Assembly (NCBI GenBank): GCA_963796495.1
Contig: CAWCLU010000001.1
Coordinates: 3,782,001 to 3,846,000, forward strand
Direction: 5' to 3'
DNA: 64,000 bases
DNA from: JAKASX01 sp963796495
GTDB taxonomy: Bacteria; Acidobacteriota; Terriglobia; Acidiferrales; UBA7541
In this document: piece after piece, positions 24,743 through 33,321 of the stretch
Layout: each line of letters opens with the position of its first letter
Numbering within the stretch: position 1 is the first letter of the stretch
Program-made: the position numbers and the translations under genes
Notes under the pieces: model-generated
What the model was told of the DNA's origin: nothing
Database searches by the model: none
What the model saw: the letters and a program-made list of their open reading frames with translations, nothing else

Positions 24743-26473
24743 TCAATAAATCGCCGTCGCGCCGATCGTCAGGATCGGGCCTTTCAGCCCTCCCATGTAA
24801 AAGCCAAAGGTGCTGTTCACGGGAGAATGCAGCACATCAATTACCTGGACGTTGACCCGGTACGTGCGCAGGTGAGCGAAATACCAATTCGCGCCGCCGA
24901 GGTATTCATGAGGGGAGCCCTCGGCCAGCGGGCCGTACTTGCTGAAGACCCACGACGTCCCCCCGTACAGTTCAAACGTCTTGGGTATCACCATGTAAGA
25001 CGATTGGACGTAGAAACCGGTATCGTGGATTACGCCGACGGGCAGGGGCCCGGTGGCTGCGAAGTGGTTGAGGACTCGATAGTAGCCCTCACTTTGGAGC
25101 CAGAAGCCATGCCACTTTATTCCGCCATTCGCCGAGGCCAAGTTGTAGCGAACTCCCGTGACGGTGACGCCTGGAACCAGGGCGCCAGTGTCGAAGACAT
25201 TCAAACTGTCCGCCAGTCGCAAGGTCGTATTGCCTGCCGCCGTGCCCACATCGCTCTGCCGCACTTCAGGGCTATAGGTGTATGCCACTCCGAAGCGTGT
25301 GGCGAGCTTCTGGTGATCTTCAAAGTCGCCGAAGCCGCCGCGAGGACCAAATTCGTTTGTGGTCGGCAACCATACGAGCGCGCCTCCGTACGACAACCCG
25401 CGGTTGAGCTTGATGGCAGCGACATCGAGGTTGCTCAGGTTGTTGCCCATCATCACCTTATAGTGCAAACGCGGCAATATTTCGCCGGCCGCAAAAAGCC
25501 CCTGCGAGAAATAGGGCCGGAAAAACTCGTCAGCCATCACGCGGTCGTAGGAAGTCCAATACGGGTGAGAACCCTGGAGGGATATCGTGCCGGGATAGGC
25601 GTTCCAGCCCATGCCCAAGCTGAAACGCTTGCTAAAGTTATAGGAGAGCGCGCCTCCGATGGCGACCTGGCTCGTGTCTTGCACGGTCCATAGAAAGGCC
25701 ATGTAGTTGAACTTGGGGGAAAAGAGGTAGCCGTAGATCCAGATCAGCACGCGGTGGAATTGGAAGTCATTTCGGGGAGTCACAGGGAGCGGTCGCCCCA
25801 GATGGTCAACTGCCGTCTGACTGGCGGGCAGTTGATTGAGATATCGGGCCGCCATGTAACCGCTGATGTTCAGGTCACCTTTTTCCGTTTTGGCAACCCT
25901 GAAGCCCCTGCCCGGATTGAACTCGCCCCAATAGAGCGTGTCTGTCCCCTGGCCAAGCTGCTGATCTCCGTTCTGCTGGCTCTTCTGGCCGGGGTTCTGG
26001 GGGGTGACTTTCAAGGTTTGCTCTCCGGCCTGGGTGGCGGCGACCGGGGCCGTCTCGACATCGAGACGCCCAGCGTCGGATGAAGCAGCGGCGCTCTGCG
26101 GGCTGGAAGCTGTCTCCGCCGGCGCGGAGGCGGCGCTCGTCACCGCTGCGGACTTCGCTGTGACGGCTTTCGCGGGTACCGAGCTCTCTGTGTGCTGGGC
26201 AGGTGTGGTAACCGCAAGCTTGGCTTCAACGGCCGCCAAACGCCTCTCGAGATCCTGAACCTGTTGTTCGAGTTCTCGTTCACGGGGAGTGGCGGGAGGC
26301 TCGGCCTTGCTCGCTGTCTTGTCCTGACTCGCCGCTTGTTCCTGACTCTTCTCCTGTGCAAAGGCGGCCACGGAAAAGGCGGGTAAAACCAGGATCAGGG
26401 AGGCGCAGACTGCCCTTCTCCCAAACCACCGCAAAATGCAGCTGCAATTGGAAACAATCACCTTGTTTGTCAT
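24743..26473 (-). CDS. Outer-membrane porin-like barrel protein with N-terminal coiled coil
   Basis: A 576-residue exported protein. The signal peptide (LILVLPAFSVAAFAQ) is followed by an Ala/Lys/Glu/Gln-rich segment, a coiled coil (RELEQQVQDLERRLAAVEAKL, ~65-90), an Ala/Ser/Thr-rich spacer to about 165, and then a long stretch of amphipathic strands (GYMAARYLNQLPAS, FLWTVQDTSQVAIGGALSYN, FGVAYTYSPEVRQ). The layout resembles trimeric porins whose coiled coil reaches the periplasm or peptidoglycan. The exact family is not recognised. It follows the glutaminase gene by 38 nt and has a strong GAGGAGG ribosome binding site. Confidence 0.72.
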   Translation of the reverse strand: MTNKVIVSNCSCILRWFGRRAVCASLILVLPAFSVAAFAQEKSQEQAASQDKTASKAEPPATPRERELEQQVQDLERRLAAVEAKLAVTTPAQHTESSVPAKAVTAKSAAVTSAASAPAETASSPQSAAASSDAGRLDVETAPVAATQAGEQTLKVTPQNPGQKSQQNGDQQLGQGTDTLYWGEFNPGRGFRVAKTEKGDLNISGYMAARYLNQLPASQTAVDHLGRPLPVTPRNDFQFHRVLIWIYGYLFSPKFNYMAFLWTVQDTSQVAIGGALSYNFSKRFSLGMGWNAYPGTISLQGSHPYWTSYDRVMADEFFRPYFSQGLFAAGEILPRLHYKVMMGNNLSNLDVAAIKLNRGLSYGGALVWLPTTNEFGPRGGFGDFEDHQKLATRFGVAYTYSPEVRQSDVGTAAGNTTLRLADSLNVFDTGALVPGVTVTGVRYNLASANGGIKWHGFWLQSEGYYRVLNHFAATGPLPVGVIHDTGFYVQSSYMVIPKTFELYGGTSWVFSKYGPLAEGSPHEYLGGANWYFAHLRTYRVNVQVIDVLHSPVNSTFGFYMGGLKGPILTIGATAIY

Positions 26474-26511
26474 TGCGCGCCTCCTCTGACCCCGGCTGCC
26501 GAACTACCGCG

Positions 26512-27603
26512 CTATCGCTGCTTCCATCCGACCGAAGCCGGAGAAAACAGGTTGTAGTTCAGCTTGTTGGCGACGTAGGTGATCACGTCCTGCGCTTTGA
26601 CGCTGTTGCCGGCCTCATCGAGCGGCGGAGCAAAAACGACGATCGCGCCCTTGCCCGGAACCACTGCAAGAATGCCGCCGCCAACGCCACTCTTCGCCGG
26701 AAGTCCAACGCGCCAGGCCCATCCGCCGGATCCGTCATACAAACCGGCCATCATCATCGCGGAGAGGATTTCCGGAATGTCTTCGCTCGGGATCACCCGC
26801 TCGCCCGTGGCCGGGTTGATGCCGTCGTTGGCGAGCATGGCGCCCATCCGGGCGAGCTGCACCGCATTCACACCTACGGAGCACTCCTTGGTGTAAACGT
26901 CTACCGCTTGCGGCGGGTCGGAGTAAATGCGCTCGTACTTGAGCAGCAACGCGGCGAGGGCGCGATTGCCCTGATTGGTGGCAGCCTCCGACTGATACAC
27001 CTCCTCAATCAAAGACAGCTTTTCGCCGGCCGCCTGGCTGTAGAACGCCAGAATCTTGTTCCATCTCTCGGTCTCATTCGCTGCTGGAATCAGGCTGACG
27101 GTGGCAATCGCGCCGGCATTCACCAGCGGGTTCCCCGTGTGCGTGGGCATATCGACCACCGCCGACACCGAGTTGAACGGCCGGCCCGTCGGCTCGGACC
27201 CGATTTTTTGGAACACGGCATCGCCGCCCAACTCCTTCATCGCGAGGGCGAGCGTGAACACCTTCGCAATCGACTGGATGGAAAAGGAGTATTTGACGTC
27301 GCCGATCGAGTACACGCGGTTATCGGTGCTGACGATGGCGATTCCAAACAGGTTCGAGTCGACTTTGGCGAGGTAGGGGATGTAATCGGCGTTCTTTCCC
27401 CTCGTGTCGGTTTTGTACTTTTCGTAGGCTTCGTTGACGATCGCCTTCACCTGTTCCGCGCGGGGCGCGACCGGGCTTTCATATTTCTGCTGGGCGGCGA
27501 CTGGAACGCCCAACGCCCTGGCCGCCGAACCATACGAGACGAAACCGGCAGCGAATAGCACCGCGGCCATGAGCGCGCCGGCGTACCACGTTTTCTTCGA
27601 CAT
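26512..27603 (-). CDS. glsA: Glutaminase A, exported form
   Basis: A 363-residue beta-lactamase-fold glutaminase hydrolysing L-glutamine to glutamate and ammonia. The catalytic Ser-x-x-Lys is at Ser111-Lys114 (FSIQSIAKVFTL). Other family motifs include PTGRPFNSV, GNPLVNAGAIATVSL and AKSGVGGGILAVVPGKGAI. Unlike the cytosolic GlsA of E. coli, it begins with a signal sequence or membrane anchor (AGALMAAVLFAAGFVSYGSAARA), so it should act in the periplasm. It is flanked by two porin-like genes in the same direction, consistent with taking up and deamidating glutamine. A good AAGGAG ribosome binding site precedes the ATG. Confidence 0.9.
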   Translation of the reverse strand: MSKKTWYAGALMAAVLFAAGFVSYGSAARALGVPVAAQQKYESPVAPRAEQVKAIVNEAYEKYKTDTRGKNADYIPYLAKVDSNLFGIAIVSTDNRVYSIGDVKYSFSIQSIAKVFTLALAMKELGGDAVFQKIGSEPTGRPFNSVSAVVDMPTHTGNPLVNAGAIATVSLIPAANETERWNKILAFYSQAAGEKLSLIEEVYQSEAATNQGNRALAALLLKYERIYSDPPQAVDVYTKECSVGVNAVQLARMGAMLANDGINPATGERVIPSEDIPEILSAMMMAGLYDGSGGWAWRVGLPAKSGVGGGILAVVPGKGAIVVFAPPLDEAGNSVKAQDVITYVANKLNYNLFSPASVGWKQR

Positions 27604-27728
27604 GACGTTGCTCCTTTTCCTGTGCTGGCTGGGGCACCACGGAATCGAATCTCACTCCCCGTGAGCCCATGCCTGCTTCTCAAATGGCCTGCACCCGCCG
27701 GCTCGTCTTCTCCTCATCCCTCCAGGAG

Positions 27729-29183
27729 CTACTGGCTGGAGAAAGTGAAGAGCTTCGAGTAGCTGTACTTGAACGAGAACTGGAGGCGGCTGTCGCCTAC
27801 GCTGAAGCCGTCCCGCCAGTTGCTGCGCATACCCCATTGGTACTCGCCGCCGATCATCACGTTTGGAAGCGGGTGGTAAAGCAGGTTGCCGAGCGCGTAG
27901 TAGCCTCGGTGGAAGTCGTTGGGATTCTGTGCATCGGAATTGGTAATGTTCAACATCGAGTACCCGACTGACGTGGTGAATTTCTCGCCCCAGGTGTGGT
28001 CCAGAAAGGACACCATGCCGAAGACGGGCAGAGCCACGCCGATGACCGGCTTCTGCGGATTGGAGAAGTTGTTCTGGATGCCGATGTCCACCGGCGCATC
28101 GTTCATGTAGTTCTCGATGCCGTGGCCATACGTCACCTCGAACTTGCCAACGTTCTGTTTCCCCAGGTTGACGTTGGAGCTGACGTTCACGCCCCAGCCG
28201 ATCGCGTGGCCGGTGAGATTGCGAGTGGGAGTCGGGTTCTGGTCCTGCCATCCGATGTATCGGAAAATTCCCCCGACCTGGATGTAGCCCCAGTCCCGGC
28301 CCAGCCGCGCGTTTCCCGAAACATCGGGGGCGGGGAGATAGGGTTTGACGCCCGCCAATTCGATTCGGTCCTGATACACGCCCTGGTCCGCGCTGGCGCC
28401 CGGGCGCTCGAGCGCGATGATCACGTGGCTGCGCTTGCCCATGATCGGCATCCAGCGAACCTGAATGTTGCGGAAGAAAGGCATTCCGTTCGGGCCCCAG
28501 TACTCGAGCGAGTTCGGGAAAACGTCGACGTCCATGAACGGACTCCACGTTTGCCCCGCGCCGAAATGGCCCAGCTCGCCGTATGCGTGGCGGAGACGGA
28601 ATGTCGTCTGCCCGGCATCCACGCCCGTCCCGAACAGCTCGAACTCGAAGATCGTTTTCAGATCGCCGAATCGCGTGGGAGTAGATGACTTCACGCCGAA
28701 CCGGGACTGCCGGGCGCTGAAGTACATCTTGCCGTCGGGGAAAAACTCGTTGTTGAACGCGGGCAACTGCGTTGGGCGCATCACGTCGAACCAGTTCGGA
28801 TTGTTCTGGTTGAAGTCATAGATCGCGTCGGTCTGGACGAAGCCGTAGATCTGGAATGTGCTGACGTCTTCCTTCGGGGGCGGCGCTTCCATGCCGGTAG
28901 GACCTTCGGTAGGTACAGGTGCGCCTTGCTGGACGGTAACCTCCATACCCTGCGGCTTGGGTTGTGGCGCGACGCTCGGCTTCTGCGCCTGCTGTATCGC
29001 GGAAATCTGCCCCTTGAGTTCCTGAACCGTCTGCTCCAACTGCTGGAGCTTCTCCTTCAATTGTTGAACCTGCTGCGTCTCTTGCTGGTCCTGCGTCTGT
29101 TGCGGATCCTGCGTCTGCGCAAAACCGGGCACAGCACCGATCAAGCAGACAAGAACGAACAGACGAAGAGTGTGGTGTCTCAT
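27729..29183 (-). CDS. DcaP-type trimeric outer-membrane porin
   Basis: A 484-residue protein. The signal peptide (LFVLVCLIGAVPGFAQ) is followed by a Gln-rich coiled coil (QVQQLKEKLQQLEQTVQELK), a Pro-rich spacer, and a barrel starting FQIYGFVQTDAIYDFNQNNP with the DcaP-like segments ARQSRFGVKSSTPT and FEFELFGTGVDAGQTTFRLR. It ends in an aromatic strand (FSFKYSYSKLFTFSSQ). DcaP porins pass dicarboxylic or otherwise negatively charged small molecules. The frame is open to 29375, but the ATG at 29183 with GGGAG and the signal peptide fixes the start. It is first in the operon with glsA, and the palindrome at 29415 lies 232 nt upstream. Confidence 0.85.
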   Translation of the reverse strand: MRHHTLRLFVLVCLIGAVPGFAQTQDPQQTQDQQETQQVQQLKEKLQQLEQTVQELKGQISAIQQAQKPSVAPQPKPQGMEVTVQQGAPVPTEGPTGMEAPPPKEDVSTFQIYGFVQTDAIYDFNQNNPNWFDVMRPTQLPAFNNEFFPDGKMYFSARQSRFGVKSSTPTRFGDLKTIFEFELFGTGVDAGQTTFRLRHAYGELGHFGAGQTWSPFMDVDVFPNSLEYWGPNGMPFFRNIQVRWMPIMGKRSHVIIALERPGASADQGVYQDRIELAGVKPYLPAPDVSGNARLGRDWGYIQVGGIFRYIGWQDQNPTPTRNLTGHAIGWGVNVSSNVNLGKQNVGKFEVTYGHGIENYMNDAPVDIGIQNNFSNPQKPVIGVALPVFGMVSFLDHTWGEKFTTSVGYSMLNITNSDAQNPNDFHRGYYALGNLLYHPLPNVMIGGEYQWGMRSNWRDGFSVGDSRLQFSFKYSYSKLFTFSSQ

Positions 29184-29414
29184 GACCAGACTCCCTTCGC
29201 ACTTCGCGTGATTTGCTGGTGAAGCTCGACCGGCAGAACAACTATCTTTTCCCGGTTGTGCCCGAGTCAGCCAAGTTTGAACCGACGCTTTCATGCGCGT
29301 GTCTTTCCAGGGGGTCGGCCCCCCATACGTCCAACCGGGCAAAGCATAGGAATGAGTGAACTTCGAGAAAACCACCAGCCTTGGCGGCAGAATGCCAATC
29401 GAGAAGCTCAGGCA

Positions 29415-29433
29415 CCACTGTCAAAATTGACAG
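29415..29433. promoter_or_regulatory. Palindromic operator-like site, copy 1
   Basis: CCACTGTCA-AAAT-TGACAG. It lies 232 nt before the porin ATG (29183) in the porin/DUF481 divergent region. The same motif recurs at 29581 and 30949, which argues for binding by one dimeric regulator. Confidence 0.55.
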
Positions 29434-29520
29434 GGGGGGTAACGGGGTTCTTGCGCGGAAGCGTGCCCGGGATTTACAAGGAGGATAGCATCTCAACAAG
29501 CCATGGGAGCTTCTGTTTGC

Positions 29521-29574
29521 TCGGTGACCTCTGGCCCTTCTCCGGGTCCTCTGTGTGAAATTCTTTGCCCTCAC
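29521..29574. repeat. Solo copy of the GxxExxY-associated repeat
   Basis: It aligns with the right arm and junction upstream of the GxxExxY gene (13195-13254): shared blocks include GTGACCTCT, CTTCTCCG-GTCCT and GTGT-AAATTCTTT-CCCTCA. No GxxExxY gene follows; the sequence runs directly into palindrome copy 2. Confidence 0.6.
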
Positions 29575-29580
29575 AGCCTG

Positions 29581-29599
29581 CCACTGTCAGAAATGACAG
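29581..29599. promoter_or_regulatory. Palindromic operator-like site, copy 2
   Basis: CCACTGTCA-GAAA-TGACAG. It lies about 264 nt before the DUF481 ATG at 29845. The left arm is identical to copies 1 and 3. Confidence 0.55.
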
Positions 29600-29844
29600 G
29601 TGCCCCGGGTGTGGCTGCCCCCTATCCTGCAATCTGGCTCCTGCCCCTCGAGCTGTTTCCCGCAGCCAGGGCAGGGCACAAACATTCGTCCGATGGCTAC
29701 CTTCGCCATCCCGTTGACGCGGAAAGCTGCGCACCTTCGCTTTTCCATTCCGTCCCCGACTTCTCTTCCGGCGCGCGGAAGACGCCTAACCGCAACGTCG
29801 TTGCCATCCCGGAGAGCAGGCACGGCATGAAGATTGGAGCCGCC

Positions 29845-30906
29845 ATGAAGATCCGGACCCTTGTTTTTGTTTTCATTTGCGCTGTTCTTCTCGCCACGCC
29901 TCTCTTCGCCGGGGATAACACGGACGTGCTCGTGATGAAGAATGGCGACCACTTGACCTGCGAAATCAAGCAGCTCAGCGACGGCGTCCTCTACGTCAGC
30001 CTCGATTACGCCACGGGCACAATTGCCGTGGACTGGAAGAAAGTGGCCCGCGTGGAAAGCAAGCATCTCTTCCACGTGCAAACCGAGGACGGCTCCAGAT
30101 ACACCGGCACACTCTCCACCGCGGAAACACCGGGCGGCCGGCCCGTAGAGATTGAGGTGGTCGAGGCCGCGGCGAAGAAAGTGGAGATCGAACGCTCCCG
30201 GGTCGTCCTCATCGGCCAGACATCGCAAAGCTTTTGGAAGCGATTCAACGGCGCCGTCAACACGGGAATCACATACTCGAAAGGAAACCAATCCACCCAG
30301 TTCACCCTGGGCGCGCAGGTCGACTATCCAAGAGAGCACTGGGACGCCAACGCCGCGTACGATTCCACTTTGTCCGGCAGCTCCGGAGTCAAGAACTCGA
30401 CCCGAAATGAGCTCACGCTCATCGGTCTCCGGTACATGCGCCGGAAGAACTGGTATTACGCCGGCATTGGTGATTTTCTGCAAAGCTCCGTGCAGGGAAT
30501 CCAGATGCAAACCTCGCTCGGCGGAGGCATTGGCCACTTCTTCAAGAACACCAACCGCGTCAGGTTTTCCGTGCTCGGCGGAGCCGCATGGCAAAGCACG
30601 AACTACGAGCCCACTCTTGTCTCTCAAGAAAGACAAAATCTCGCCGCAGCCCTGGTAGCCTCGAACCTGAAATTCTTCGTATTCGACAAAACCGATCTGC
30701 AGCTCTCCGCCACCCTCTTCCCCGCCGTCTCCGATCCCGGCCGCGTGCGCTTCGGCACGAGGGCAACATATTTTGTGAAGCTCTTCGGCGATATCTCCTG
30801 GAACATTTCGTTCTACGGCAACTGGGACAACAAACCGATTGCGGGCTTCTCCGGCAGCGACTACGGCACGACGTCCGGGCTCAGCTGGACGTTTGGAAGC
30901 AGATAA
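29845..30906 (+). CDS. DUF481 outer-membrane protein
   Basis: A 353-residue exported protein. The signal peptide (TLVFVFICAVLLATPLFAG) is followed by an N-terminal beta domain (VLVMKNGDHLTCEIKQLSDG) found in many Acidobacteriota DUF481 proteins, then the DUF481 barrel from ~140 (FNGAVNTGITYSKGNQSTQF, ...NELTLIGLRYMRRKNWYYAG) to the terminal strand. DUF481 (YdiY-like) proteins are salt- or acid-inducible in some bacteria; function is unknown. The ATG at 29845 has GGAG 6 nt upstream and is preferred over 29827. It is divergent from the porin-glsA operon and likely shares regulation through the palindromes. Confidence 0.85.
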   Translation: MKIRTLVFVFICAVLLATPLFAGDNTDVLVMKNGDHLTCEIKQLSDGVLYVSLDYATGTIAVDWKKVARVESKHLFHVQTEDGSRYTGTLSTAETPGGRPVEIEVVEAAAKKVEIERSRVVLIGQTSQSFWKRFNGAVNTGITYSKGNQSTQFTLGAQVDYPREHWDANAAYDSTLSGSSGVKNSTRNELTLIGLRYMRRKNWYYAGIGDFLQSSVQGIQMQTSLGGGIGHFFKNTNRVRFSVLGGAAWQSTNYEPTLVSQERQNLAAALVASNLKFFVFDKTDLQLSATLFPAVSDPGRVRFGTRATYFVKLFGDISWNISFYGNWDNKPIAGFSGSDYGTTSGLSWTFGSR

Positions 30907-30948
30907 AGCCTGGGAACCCTTAGACCGCAAGATCTTGTGCCTGGCGCC

Positions 30949-30970
30949 CCACTGTCAGTTTTGCCAGTGG
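30949..30970. promoter_or_regulatory. Palindromic operator-like site, copy 3
   Basis: CCACTGTCA-GTTT-TGCCAGTGG, the most symmetrical copy (8 of 9 positions per arm). It lies 58 nt before the DUF3300 ATG at 31029, between the DUF481 and DUF3300 genes. Confidence 0.55.
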
Positions 30971-31028
30971 TCCTTATTCGAGCAGCCCGGGAACATAAGG
31001 GTATGGCTGGCAACCGAGGGGTGAAGGT

Positions 31029-32291
31029 ATGGCATCCGGCATCCGAAGTCTAACCACACGGCTCTTGGCGGTAGGGTGCTCCCTGCTGCTGATCCCCAGC
31101 GGCGCGCCCGTGATGGCGGTGCAAACGCAACCGCAGAGCCCCGCGCCCGGCAATCAGACTCAACTGATTCCTGCCGATCAATTGGATTCCCTCGTGGCGC
31201 CGATCGCTCTCTATCCGGACCCGCTGCTGGGCCAGGTATTGGTCGCCTCCACCTATCCCCTCGAAATCGTCCAGCTCCAGCAATGGCTCAATCAGCACAA
31301 GGATCTGAAAGGCCAGGCGCTCACCAGTGCCGTGATGAAGGAAAACTGGGATCCGAGCATCCAGGCGATGGCCGTGCTTCCCGACGTGGTGAAGCAATTG
31401 GCCGACAACATCAAGTGGACATCGGATCTGGGGAACGCTTTCCTCGCGCAGCAGTCCGATGTGATGGACGCGGTGCAACGCATGCGCATGAAGGCCAAGA
31501 ATGCGGGGAAGCTGACGACCACCGATCAGCAGAAGGTGGAAACGCAGGTGGTGGAAAACAAAACCGTCGTGGTGATCGAGCCCGCGAATCCTCAGGTCGT
31601 CTACGTTCCCAGCTATAACCCAGTGGTTGTTTACGGCCCGCCTGTTTACCCCTATCCGCCAATTTATTACCCGCCGCCGGGATATTACGCCGCGGGCATG
31701 GCGATTTCGTTTGGCGTCGGAATGGCGATCGGGGCGGCGTGGGGCGGCGGATGGGGCTGGGGCTGCGGATGGGGCGGCCACAACAACATCTACATCAATA
31801 ACAACAATAATTTCGTCAGAAACTCCAACATCAACAGAGGGCAAATCAACACCGGGGCTGGCGGCGGAAGAAGCAACTGGCAACACAACCCACAGCACCG
31901 CGGCGCCGCTCCCTACGGCGATAGAGCGACGGCGAACAAATACGGCGGCACGGCTCGCGGCGAATCCATGGCAAATCGGCAAGCCGCCGCGCGCCAGCAA
32001 GTCGGCCAGGCGGGCTCGAGGCAGCAGCCTGCACAGCGCCCAGCTCAGGGTCAGGCGAGACAACAACCGGCCGGCGGAAGCCGCGAATTCTCGGCCGGCG
32101 CCAGGGACAAGTCCGCGGCCCGTCCCTCGGGCGGCGATCGCGTGGGCAACCAGCAAGTGTCACGGGGTTCAAGCAACAGCGCCTTCGGTGGCGCGGGGAA
32201 TCGCACGAGCGGAAGCTCGGCACGGACGAGCAGCAGCCGTGGCGCTTCCAGTATGGGGGGCCGACGCGGTGGTGGCGGCCGGCGGCGGTAA
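31029..32291 (+). CDS. DUF3300 domain protein
   Basis: A 420-residue exported protein. The signal peptide is followed by the DUF3300 domain (~45-260) with the hallmark LVAPIALYPDPLLGQVLVAS, QWLNQHKDLKG, and the strand pair VVVIEPANPQVVYVPSYNP followed by a Pro/Tyr-rich loop. A short glycine-rich hydrophobic segment (~228-255) precedes an Asn/Gly/Arg/Gln/Ser-rich disordered tail. Pairing with DUF2950, as here with 3 nt between genes, is a known arrangement, and both are predicted envelope proteins. Function is unknown. It probably heads the operon DUF3300-DUF2950-DUF4136, with palindrome copy 3 upstream. Confidence 0.9.
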   Translation: MASGIRSLTTRLLAVGCSLLLIPSGAPVMAVQTQPQSPAPGNQTQLIPADQLDSLVAPIALYPDPLLGQVLVASTYPLEIVQLQQWLNQHKDLKGQALTSAVMKENWDPSIQAMAVLPDVVKQLADNIKWTSDLGNAFLAQQSDVMDAVQRMRMKAKNAGKLTTTDQQKVETQVVENKTVVVIEPANPQVVYVPSYNPVVVYGPPVYPYPPIYYPPPGYYAAGMAISFGVGMAIGAAWGGGWGWGCGWGGHNNIYINNNNNFVRNSNINRGQINTGAGGGRSNWQHNPQHRGAAPYGDRATANKYGGTARGESMANRQAAARQQVGQAGSRQQPAQRPAQGQARQQPAGGSREFSAGARDKSAARPSGGDRVGNQQVSRGSSNSAFGGAGNRTSGSSARTSSSRGASSMGGRRGGGGRRR

Positions 32292-32294
32292 TCC

Positions 32295-33272
32295 ATGATC
32301 GGGGAAAAACATATGCGATCGAAAGCATCTCTGGTTATCGCTCCTGCCGTGATCGCGGTTGCGCTCTGCTTGACACTCCTCTCGTCCGCGGCGCCGCAGG
32401 CGGCGAAGAAGACGTCCACGGCAACTCAGCCGGCACAGAAAGCCTTCGCCACGCCGAAACAAGCGGCCGAAGCACTGGTTCAGGCTGCGGCAGATTTCAA
32501 CGTGCCGGAGCTGACCCAGATTCTTGGACCGGGCGGTGAAAGCCTTGTGTCGACAGCGGACACCGTTCGCGACAAAAACAATGCCGCCGCGTTTGCGGCG
32601 AGAGCCCGCGAAAAGATGCAGGTGACCACGGATCCGAAGAACCCCCGGCGAGCCATCATCTCCGTGGGCAATGAGGACTGGCCGCTTCCGATCCCGCTCG
32701 TCCAGAGAGCGGGAAAGTGGTACTTCGATACCAAAGCGGGCCGCCAGGAAATCCTCTACCGGCGCATCGGCGCCAATGAGCTGGACGCGATCGCGATTTG
32801 CCGGGGCTACGTTGACGCCCAGGAACGATACTCATTGCAAAAACACGACGGCGTGAACCAGTACGCCCAGCGAATCATCAGCACTCCCGGCAAACAGGAC
32901 GGTCTTGTGTGGAAGAACCCGGATGGAAGCCTGGCAGGTCCTATCGCGGAGCCAATCGCCGACGCGATTCAGCAAGGCTATTCAAATCGAGGCCAGCCGT
33001 ATCACGGCTACTACTTCAAGATTTTGAAAGGGCAGGGCCCGAACGCGCCCTTGGGCCGGATAAATTTCGTCGTGAACGGCGCGATGATCGGCGGCTATGC
33101 GCTCGCCGCCGCGCCCGCACAATACCGCGTGACGGGAGTGAAGACTTTCATCGTCAGCTACGAAGGGATCGTCTACCAAAAGGATCTGGGCCCCGATACC
33201 CTCGCCATCTTCCAGAAAATGGAGATCTACAACCCCGACAAAACCTGGCAGCCCACCGTTGCCAGTTGGTGA
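32295..33272 (+). CDS. DUF2950 domain protein
   Basis: A 325-residue exported protein. A signal sequence (LVIAPAVIAVALCLTLLSSAAPQA) precedes the DUF2950 domain, recognisable by FATPKQAAEALVQAAADFNV, WPLPIPLVQRAGKWYFDTKAG, LYRRIGANELDAIAICRGYVDAQ, and the end region PYHGYYFKILKGQGP with FIVSYEGIVYQKDLGPDT. It begins 3 nt after the DUF3300 stop, so translational coupling is likely. An in-frame ATG at 32313 with GGGGAA upstream is an equally good start. Function is unknown; the partnership with DUF3300 suggests a shared envelope role. Confidence 0.9.
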   Translation: MIGEKHMRSKASLVIAPAVIAVALCLTLLSSAAPQAAKKTSTATQPAQKAFATPKQAAEALVQAAADFNVPELTQILGPGGESLVSTADTVRDKNNAAAFAARAREKMQVTTDPKNPRRAIISVGNEDWPLPIPLVQRAGKWYFDTKAGRQEILYRRIGANELDAIAICRGYVDAQERYSLQKHDGVNQYAQRIISTPGKQDGLVWKNPDGSLAGPIAEPIADAIQQGYSNRGQPYHGYYFKILKGQGPNAPLGRINFVVNGAMIGGYALAAAPAQYRVTGVKTFIVSYEGIVYQKDLGPDTLAIFQKMEIYNPDKTWQPTVASW

Positions 33273-33321
33273 TCCGCGCTGCAGGACTCGGCGGTGAGCC
33301 CGCTTGCAGGGAGAAGGCAAA

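Noticed and set aside
29184..29845. Sigma54 promoters downstream of the CCACTGTCA palindromes
   Set aside because: The nearest GG/GC pairs are 9 nt apart rather than 10, or are missing, so enhancer-type sites are not supported.
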